Below, piece after piece: positions 8,333-12,823 of a stretch of 12,823 bases of DNA. The notes under the pieces were generated by a model. It did no database searches. It was not told the DNA's origin and worked only from the letters and a program-made list of their open reading frames with translations. The stretch comes from an uncultured Bacteroidota bacterium (lineage in GTDB: Bacteria > Bacteroidota > Bacteroidia > Chitinophagales > S012-47), in the NCBI GenBank assembly GCA_913062655.1, contig CAJXXO010000044.1:1-12823 (forward strand), read 5' to 3'. Positions within the stretch are counted from its first letter, which is position 1. Every line of letters begins with the position of its first letter. The translations under genes and the position numbers were made by a program.

Positions 8333-8340
8333 TATTTTTG
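8333..8340 (+). promoter_or_regulatory. Putative -7 box upstream of DUF177-rpmF
   Basis: TATTTTTG matches TAnnTTTG in the T-rich pdxA-DUF177 gap. Transcription would start about 20 bases before the GTG start. A TTTG lies 12 bases upstream, too close for a normal -33 element, so support is the -7 box only. It would allow ribosomal-protein expression independent of pdxA. Confidence 0.35.
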
Positions 8341-8357
8341 CACTTCTTTCTAAAGTC

Positions 8358-8362
8358 GGGAG
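8358..8362 (+). promoter_or_regulatory. Ribosome binding site that sets the DUF177 GTG start
   Basis: GGGAG lies 5 bases before the GTG at 8368. No ATG occurs in frame near the expected N-terminus, so this site supports the GTG. Confidence 0.55.
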
Positions 8363-8367
8363 TTGTT

Positions 8368-8913
8368 GTGGATCACGAACATTTACGTCTTTATGACATC
8401 CCGTTCGTGGGTTTGAGCGAAGGTGAACATGCCTACACCTATGAGATAGACCATGTTTTCTTTGAAGCCTTTGATCAAAGTCCCATTCACAACGGTGACC
8501 TGTATGTTAGGTTAACACTCGACAAAAAGAAGGAGAGCTTTTTTGTTCTTGATTTTTTTGTGGACGGGACCATCGAAACAGAGTGTGACCGCTGCCTGGA
8601 TACCATCACCCTGCAGGCACATGGCCGGCAGCAAGTAATGGTGAAATTTGAGGATGAAGCCTCGCAAAAGGATTATGACGATCCGGATGTAATGCTCCTC
8701 GAACCTAAGGCCACCCAATTCAATATTGCGCAACAATTGTTTGAAATCATCAATCTGCAATTGCCCATGCGTAAGACTTGTGAAATGGATGCCATAGCGG
8801 ACAAAACCTGTGATCCGGCAGTGATTGAAAAGCTCCATAAGCTGCAAGAAGAAGATGAAAAACCCATAGATCCACGTTGGGAACAATTGAAATCGATACA
8901 AAACAGAAAGTAA
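8368..8913 (+). CDS. DUF177 (YceD-like) protein, GTG start
   Basis: The predicted product has 181 residues. DUF177/YceD proteins are widespread, usually encoded just before rpmF as here, and have been linked to 23S rRNA accumulation or processing; the mechanism is not settled. The family core is visible: the ECDRC motif (72-76) after a beta-rich N-terminal half, the aspartate-rich DDPD segment (104-107), and the INLQLPMRKTC segment (128-138). Cys73, Cys76, Cys138 and Cys148 could bind a metal, which is inference. The frame is open upstream to 8161 inside pdxA, but that extension reads as a pdxA shadow followed by a hydrophobic stretch from the T-rich spacer. I start at the GTG at 8368, where a GGGAG site fits and the N-terminus (DHEHLRLYDIPFVGL) looks like the family. 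rpmF begins 12 bases after the stop. Confidence 0.88.
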   Translation: MDHEHLRLYDIPFVGLSEGEHAYTYEIDHVFFEAFDQSPIHNGDLYVRLTLDKKKESFFVLDFFVDGTIETECDRCLDTITLQAHGRQQVMVKFEDEASQKDYDDPDVMLLEPKATQFNIAQQLFEIINLQLPMRKTCEMDAIADKTCDPAVIEKLHKLQEEDEKPIDPRWEQLKSIQNRK

Positions 8914-8925
8914 AACCATTGCACA

Positions 8926-9114
8926 ATGGCACATCCGAAACGTAAAACCTCCAAGACGCGCAGAGACAAGCGCAGAACCCATGTGAAGGCCTCACAGCCA
9001 ACTATTGGTGTTGATGCTACTACAGGCGAAGCGCATGTATGGCACCGCGGTTATTTTGTAGATGGCAACTTCTACTACCGTGGCAAGTTGGTCTTCACCG
9101 CTGAAGAGGAGTAA
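8926..9114 (+). CDS. rpmF: 50S ribosomal protein bL32
   Basis: The product has 62 residues, normal for bL32, a component of the large ribosomal subunit. The N-terminus MAHPKRKTSKTRRDKRRTH is the highly basic bL32 signature, and GEAHVWHRGYFVDGNFYYRGK (35-55) is the beta-hairpin part. It has no cysteines, so it is the zinc-free form. It follows DUF177 by 12 bases and is followed after 28 bases by a strong terminator. In many bacteria plsX comes next; here fabH follows directly. Confidence 0.97.
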   Translation: MAHPKRKTSKTRRDKRRTHVKASQPTIGVDATTGEAHVWHRGYFVDGNFYYRGKLVFTAEEE

Positions 9115-9142
9115 CCCAATAGCGCAACATACAAGCAAGGAT

Positions 9143-9175
9143 AAGACTATCCCCAAAGCCGGGATAGTCTTTTTT
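9143..9175 (+). terminator. Rho-independent terminator after rpmF
   Basis: A perfect 11-base-pair stem AAGACTATCCC (9143-9153) / GGGATAGTCTT (9161-9171) with a 7-base loop is followed by a T run to 9175. It is oriented for plus-strand transcripts and separates DUF177-rpmF from fabH. The rest of the 154-base gap (9115-9268) holds only a weak -7-like TATTTTTA at 9234-9241 that could serve fabH. Confidence 0.93.
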
Positions 9176-9268
9176 ATTGGGGCAAGCGCAATAGCAGTGT
9201 CAGCCGTTATTTCCGTAAGCCCTGCATAAAAGCTATTTTTACCCTCCGTTTGAAAACCAAAGCCCACC

Positions 9269-10264
9269 ATGTCAAATCTCAAAGCGGCTATTACAGGTAT
9301 CCAGGGTTGGGTTCCTGACTACGTGCTGGACAATAAGGAACTGGAGCAGATGGTAGATACCACTGACGACTGGATCACCACCCGCACGGGCATCAAGGAG
9401 AGAAGAATACTTAAAGGCAAAGGACTAGGCACCTCCGATATGGCTGTAGAAGCCATCAAGGGGTTGCTGAAAAAGACCAACACGCATCCCGAAGAGGTAG
9501 ATCTAATCATTTGTGCTACCGTTACGCCAGACATGCAGTTCCCGGCTACAGCCAACATTGTAGCCGATAAGATCGGTGCGAAGAATGCCTTTGGCTACGA
9601 TCTCAATGCCGCCTGCTCAGGCTTCATCTACGCCCTTACTACCGCTAGCAAATTTGTAGAAACAGGCACCCATAAGAAGGTGATCGTGATTGGAGCCGAC
9701 AAGATGAGCTCCATCATTGACTATACCGACCGGGCCACCTGTATCATATTTGGCGATGGAGCCGGAGCTGTCATGTTAGAACCAACGGAAGATGAGGTCG
9801 GCATTATGGATGCAGTACTGCATGCAGATGGTTCTGGCCGTCATTTCCTGCATCAAAAAGCGGGGGGTTCGGTAAAACCTGCAACAACAGAGACTGTCTT
9901 GGCCAGGGAACACTACGTCTACCAGGAAGGTAAGACCGTATTCAAATTTGCCGTATCAGAAATGGCCAATGCGGCAGTAGATATCATGAACCGCAACCAG
10001 CTCACTGCTGATGACGTGGCGTGGCTGGTGCCCCACCAGGCCAATAAACGAATCATCGATGCCACAGCCAACCGGATGGGGGTGTCCACCGATAAGGTGA
10101 TGATCAATATTGAGCGATACGGCAATACCACCAATGGCACTATTCCCCTATGCCTATGGGAATGGGAACATCAATTACAAAAAGGAGACAACCTCGTTTT
10201 AGCGGCCTTTGGTGGCGGCTTTACCTGGGGTGCGGTCTACATCAAGTGGGCCTATAACACATAA
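9269..10264 (+). CDS. fabH: 3-oxoacyl-[acyl-carrier-protein] synthase III (KAS III, FabH)
   Basis: FabH starts type II fatty-acid synthesis by condensing an acyl-CoA primer with malonyl-ACP in the cytoplasm. The protein has 331 residues, typical of the family. The catalytic triad is clear: Cys116 in NAACSGF, His256 in VPHQANKRII and Asn286 in YGNTTNGTIPL. TDDWITTRTGIKERR (32-46) is the usual N-terminal signature and FGDGAGAVML (161-170) a conserved Gly-rich loop. The primer chain type (straight or branched) cannot be read from this sequence, though Bacteroidota often make branched iso fatty acids. It heads the fabH-efp-accB-accC group after the terminator at 9143-9175, with 11 bases to efp. 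AccB and AccC downstream help make the malonyl-CoA that feeds the same pathway. Confidence 0.97.
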   Translation: MSNLKAAITGIQGWVPDYVLDNKELEQMVDTTDDWITTRTGIKERRILKGKGLGTSDMAVEAIKGLLKKTNTHPEEVDLIICATVTPDMQFPATANIVADKIGAKNAFGYDLNAACSGFIYALTTASKFVETGTHKKVIVIGADKMSSIIDYTDRATCIIFGDGAGAVMLEPTEDEVGIMDAVLHADGSGRHFLHQKAGGSVKPATTETVLAREHYVYQEGKTVFKFAVSEMANAAVDIMNRNQLTADDVAWLVPHQANKRIIDATANRMGVSTDKVMINIERYGNTTNGTIPLCLWEWEHQLQKGDNLVLAAFGGGFTWGAVYIKWAYNT

Positions 10265-10275
10265 AAAACCAATAC

Positions 10276-10842
10276 ATGGCAACGACAGCAGATTTTCGAA
10301 ATGGCTTGTGTATGGAATACAAAAACGATCTCTATCAGATCGTTGAATTTCAACATGTAAAGCCGGGAAAAGGAGCCGCATTTGTGCGGACCAAGCTGAA
10401 GAGCCTGACCACTGGTCGGGTTTTGGAAAACACCTTCACAGCCGGTGAAAAAATCACCACGGCACGGGTAGAACGGAGACCAGCGCAATTCCTCTACAAA
10501 GACGATATGGGGTACAATTTCATGAATGATGAAACCTTCGAGCAAATCACTCTCGAAGAGAGCTTAGTGGATGCCCCACAGTTTCTCAAAGAAGGGCAGC
10601 CTGTAGAGATCATCGTTCATGCAGAGACAGAGAAAGTCTTATCTTGTGAATTACCGCAATTTGTTGAATTGCAAATAACATATACCGAACCGGGGGTAAA
10701 AGGCGATACCGCCACCAACACCTTGAAACCCGCTACTTTGGAGACGGGTGCAGAAATCAATGTACCGCTCTTTGTGGACAATGAAGACCTGATCAAGGTG
10801 GATACCAAGACCTCCAGTTATGTTGAACGCGTTAAAAAGTAA
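10276..10842 (+). CDS. efp: Translation elongation factor P
   Basis: EF-P binds between the P and E sites of the ribosome and relieves stalling at consecutive prolines. The protein has 188 residues, the standard length. It has an N-terminal KOW-like domain (about 1-65) and two OB domains (about 66-126 and 129-188), ending in the conserved SSYVERVKK. The loop that reaches the peptidyl-transferase centre is VKPGKGAAF, with Lys32 at its tip, equivalent to E. coli Lys34. A lysine tip is compatible with lysylation by EpmA/EpmB or with no modification; no modification gene lies in the window. It sits 11 bases after fabH and 3 bases before accB. The efp-accB-accC grouping recurs in several phyla. 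Confidence 0.97.
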   Translation: MATTADFRNGLCMEYKNDLYQIVEFQHVKPGKGAAFVRTKLKSLTTGRVLENTFTAGEKITTARVERRPAQFLYKDDMGYNFMNDETFEQITLEESLVDAPQFLKEGQPVEIIVHAETEKVLSCELPQFVELQITYTEPGVKGDTATNTLKPATLETGAEINVPLFVDNEDLIKVDTKTSSYVERVKK

Positions 10843-10845
10843 CCT

Positions 10846-11355
10846 ATGGGTATGGAATACAAGCAAATAGCAGACCTTGTCAAATTGCTGAACAAATCCA
10901 ATATCAGTGAACTAAAGGTGAAGGACGGGGAATTTGAGCTGCAACTGCGGACCAAAGAGTATGTGGAAGCCGTGAAAACGAAAAACGTAGTGGCCTCTAT
11001 GCCTTCTGCACCAGCACCACAGGCACCGGCTGCGCAGCCAGCACCAGCCGAACAGCCTGAGCCCCAGGAGGCAACCCCTGACAAGGCCGCCAGCAAACCA
11101 GACGACAGCAACTTAATAACTGTCAAGTCGCCAATGATCGGCACTTTCTATCGTGCCCCTTCACCTGACAAAGATCCCTATGTTAAGGTGGGGGATACAG
11201 TTAATAAAGGCGACATGCTGTGCATCATTGAAGCGATGAAGCTATTCAATGAAATTGAGTCTGAGTTTACCGGGAAAATCGTAAAAGTACTGGTGGAAGA
11301 CTCCAGCCCGGTAGAGTATGACCAGCCCCTTTTCCTACTGGATCCGAACGCTTAA
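10846..11355 (+). CDS. accB: Biotin carboxyl carrier protein of acetyl-CoA carboxylase
   Basis: AccB carries the biotin that moves CO2 from biotin carboxylase (AccC) to the carboxyltransferase (AccA/AccD, not in the window). The protein has 169 residues. It has an N-terminal segment (1-48), a flexible Ala/Pro/Gln-rich linker (about 51-76) and a C-terminal biotinyl domain (about 90-169). The biotin site is Lys132 in EAMKLFNEIE; SPMIGTFYRAPSPDKDPYVKVGD (95-117) covers the first strands and the thumb typical of bacterial AccB. A second ATG two codons in (10852) is an alternative start. It lies 3 bases after the efp stop and 23 before accC. Confidence 0.97.
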   Translation: MGMEYKQIADLVKLLNKSNISELKVKDGEFELQLRTKEYVEAVKTKNVVASMPSAPAPQAPAAQPAPAEQPEPQEATPDKAASKPDDSNLITVKSPMIGTFYRAPSPDKDPYVKVGDTVNKGDMLCIIEAMKLFNEIESEFTGKIVKVLVEDSSPVEYDQPLFLLDPNA

Positions 11356-11378
11356 TTGTTCACCAAGCAAGTTAGGTT

Positions 11379-12734
11379 ATGTTCAAAAAGATATTGATCG
11401 CCAACCGGGGTGAGATTGCGATGCGGGTCATTCGTACCTGTAAAGAAATGGGCATCAAGACTGTTGCGGTTTATTCTACAGCAGACAAGGAGTCCCTCCA
11501 TGTCCGTTTTGCAGACGAAGCCGTGTGTATTGGTCCTCCTGCCAGCGCAGACTCTTACCTGAATATCCCCAAGATTATGGCGGCAGCCGAAATCACCAAT
11601 GCCGATGCTATCCATCCCGGCTATGGTTTTCTGGCTGAAAATGCCTCCTTTTCTGAGATATGTGAAGAATACAACATCAAGTTCATCGGACCAGGCCCTG
11701 AGATGATCCGGAAGATGGGCGATAAAATCACTGCCAAAGAGACTATGATCGAGGCAGGAGTGCCTGTTGTGCCGGGTTCTGAAGGCTTGATAACCGACAT
11801 TGCCGCAGGCAAAAAACTAGCCAAAAAAATCGGCTATCCGGTGATGCTAAAAGCCACTGCAGGTGGTGGAGGCAAGGGCATGCGCAGGGTATTTGCTGAG
11901 AAAGACTTTGAGAAGGAGTTTCGCAGCGCACAGAAGGAAGCCAAAGCCTCGTTTGGTAACGATGGCATTTACATTGAGAAGCTCATTGAAGAGCCGCGAC
12001 ATATTGAAATTCAAATTGCCGGAGACCAATACGGCAATGTATGTCACCTCTCTGAGCGGGACTGTAGCATTCAGCGCAGGCATCAGAAGTTGGTAGAAGA
12101 GTGTCCTTCTCCCTTTGTTGATCAAGCCTTACGTGAAAAAATGGGGAATTCCGCCATCAAAGCGGCAGAAGCCATTAATTACGAAGGGGTGGGTACCGTT
12201 GAGTTCCTGGTAGACAAGAATAAGGACTACTACTTTATGGAGATGAATACCCGTATTCAGGTGGAGCACCCGGTGACAGAAGAAGTGATCGACTACGACC
12301 TGATTAAGGAGCAAATTAAAATAGCGGCCGGTATCCCCATTACGGGGCGGGAGTATTTCCCAAGGCTCCATGCCATTGAGGTTCGTATCAATGCAGAGGA
12401 TCCGTATAACGATTTCCGACCTTCACCTGGAGTCATCACTGAATTGCACACCCCCAAAGGACATGGTGTGCGCGTGGATACGCATGTGTATGGCGGTTAT
12501 GCCATACCGCCCCACTACGACTCGATGATTGGCAAACTGATTACCGTAGCCCAAACACGGGAGGAAGCGATTGCTACCATGAAGCGCGCGTTGGATGAGT
12601 TTATCCTGGAAGGGGTAAAAACCACTATCCCCTTTCATAAGCAGTTGATGGAAAACAAGGATTTTGTTGAGGGCAACTTTACGACCCATTTTTTGGAGAC
12701 TTTTGAGTTGCAGCCGGAAGAGGATAAGGACTAA
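11379..12734 (+). CDS. accC: Biotin carboxylase subunit of acetyl-CoA carboxylase
   Basis: AccC carboxylates the biotin on AccB with ATP and bicarbonate, the first half-reaction of malonyl-CoA synthesis. The protein has 451 residues, about the size of E. coli AccC (449). FKKILIANRGEIAMRVIRTC (2-21) opens the N-terminal domain. The ATP-grasp part shows Lys116, Lys158, the GGGGKGMR loop (162-169), His208, Glu275, Glu288, and the catalytic stretch MNTRIQVEHP (289-298) including Asn290, Arg292 and Glu296. The C-terminal domain contains EVRINAEDP and ends with an acidic tail. The size fits a free subunit, not a fused pyruvate or propionyl carboxylase, and the adjacent accB agrees. The protein is complete; 89 bases of window follow the stop. 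Confidence 0.97.
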   Translation: MFKKILIANRGEIAMRVIRTCKEMGIKTVAVYSTADKESLHVRFADEAVCIGPPASADSYLNIPKIMAAAEITNADAIHPGYGFLAENASFSEICEEYNIKFIGPGPEMIRKMGDKITAKETMIEAGVPVVPGSEGLITDIAAGKKLAKKIGYPVMLKATAGGGGKGMRRVFAEKDFEKEFRSAQKEAKASFGNDGIYIEKLIEEPRHIEIQIAGDQYGNVCHLSERDCSIQRRHQKLVEECPSPFVDQALREKMGNSAIKAAEAINYEGVGTVEFLVDKNKDYYFMEMNTRIQVEHPVTEEVIDYDLIKEQIKIAAGIPITGREYFPRLHAIEVRINAEDPYNDFRPSPGVITELHTPKGHGVRVDTHVYGGYAIPPHYDSMIGKLITVAQTREEAIATMKRALDEFILEGVKTTIPFHKQLMENKDFVEGNFTTHFLETFELQPEEDKD

Positions 12735-12823
12735 CGCGTAACGGGATCTACCTGTGCCAAGCCATGGATCAGGTATAAAGTATTGGAGCGCACTTCTTTA
12801 CAAACGTATCGAGGGCGCTTTTT
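12731..12823 (-). CDS. Possible C-terminal end of a convergent gene (partial)
   Basis: On the minus strand a frame is open from the window edge to a TAG at 12731-12733, giving about 30 residues ending in LYLIHGLAQVDPVTR. It would overlap the accC stop by 4 bases, tail to tail. The plus frame after accC is also open to the edge, so the short open stretch is weak evidence. I recognise no family. Confidence 0.3.
   Translation of the reverse strand, partial: KKRPRYVCKEVRSNTLYLIHGLAQVDPVTR

Noticed and set aside
8161..8367. N-terminal extension of the DUF177 frame back into pdxA
   Set aside because: The first part is the pdxA sequence in another frame and the rest is a hydrophobic translation of a T-rich spacer; the GTG at 8368 fits the family N-terminus.
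8512..8982. 156-codon open frame on the minus strand opposite DUF177 and rpmF
   Set aside because: It lies opposite two clear genes and has no recognisable features.
11133..12734. accB/accC as subunits of propionyl-CoA or pyruvate carboxylase
   Set aside because: The sizes, the separate subunits, the linker-bearing AccB and the neighbouring fabH all favour acetyl-CoA carboxylase.
12787..12823. AGCGC...GCGCT followed by a T run at the right edge, as a terminator for accC
   Set aside because: The stem is 5 base pairs with a loop of more than 20 bases, and the region may be coding on the minus strand.

Overview
The window looks like chromosomal DNA of a member of the phylum Bacteroidota, probably of the Saprospiria/Cytophagia type. 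The basis is a very large TonB-dependent receptor with an N-terminal carboxypeptidase-regulatory-like domain, a secreted partner protein of a kind I associate with Saprospiraceae-like genomes, start regions that mostly lack Shine-Dalgarno sequences, promoter-like TAnnTTTG (-7) boxes, and the order pdxA, DUF177, rpmF, fabH, efp, accB, accC. The taxonomic call comes from sequence style and gene order; no search was run.

Left half, minus strand (1-7147). Reading with transcription, from right to left: rsmA (16S rRNA dimethyladenosine transferase) overlaps by 4 bases a D-2-hydroxyacid dehydrogenase gene. After a 139-base gap with its own promoter-like box comes the 1246-residue TonB-dependent receptor. 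Then, 28 bases later, comes a secreted protein that runs off the left edge of the window (514 residues visible). The receptor and the secreted protein look like a two-gene outer-membrane/surface unit.

Right half, plus strand (7248-12734). pdxA (pyridoxal phosphate synthesis) is divergent from rsmA. Next come DUF177/YceD and rpmF (ribosomal protein bL32), closed by a strong intrinsic terminator at 9143-9175. A second group follows, fabH-efp-accB-accC, with gaps of 11, 3 and 23 bases. It joins fatty-acid initiation (KAS III), two acetyl-CoA carboxylase subunits (biotin carrier and biotin carboxylase) and translation factor EF-P. A possible convergent gene end lies at the right edge.

Points of note: the 100-base rsmA/pdxA spacer carries two opposed -7-like boxes that form a near inverted repeat; rsmA and DUF177 appear to start at TTG and GTG, and only these two starts have a clear GGAG-type ribosome binding site; and PdxA has Gln where E. 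coli has an active-site His. I see no CRISPR array, insertion sequence, prophage, tRNA or rRNA, and no clear new defence or mobile system. The least understood part is the receptor/secreted-protein pair.
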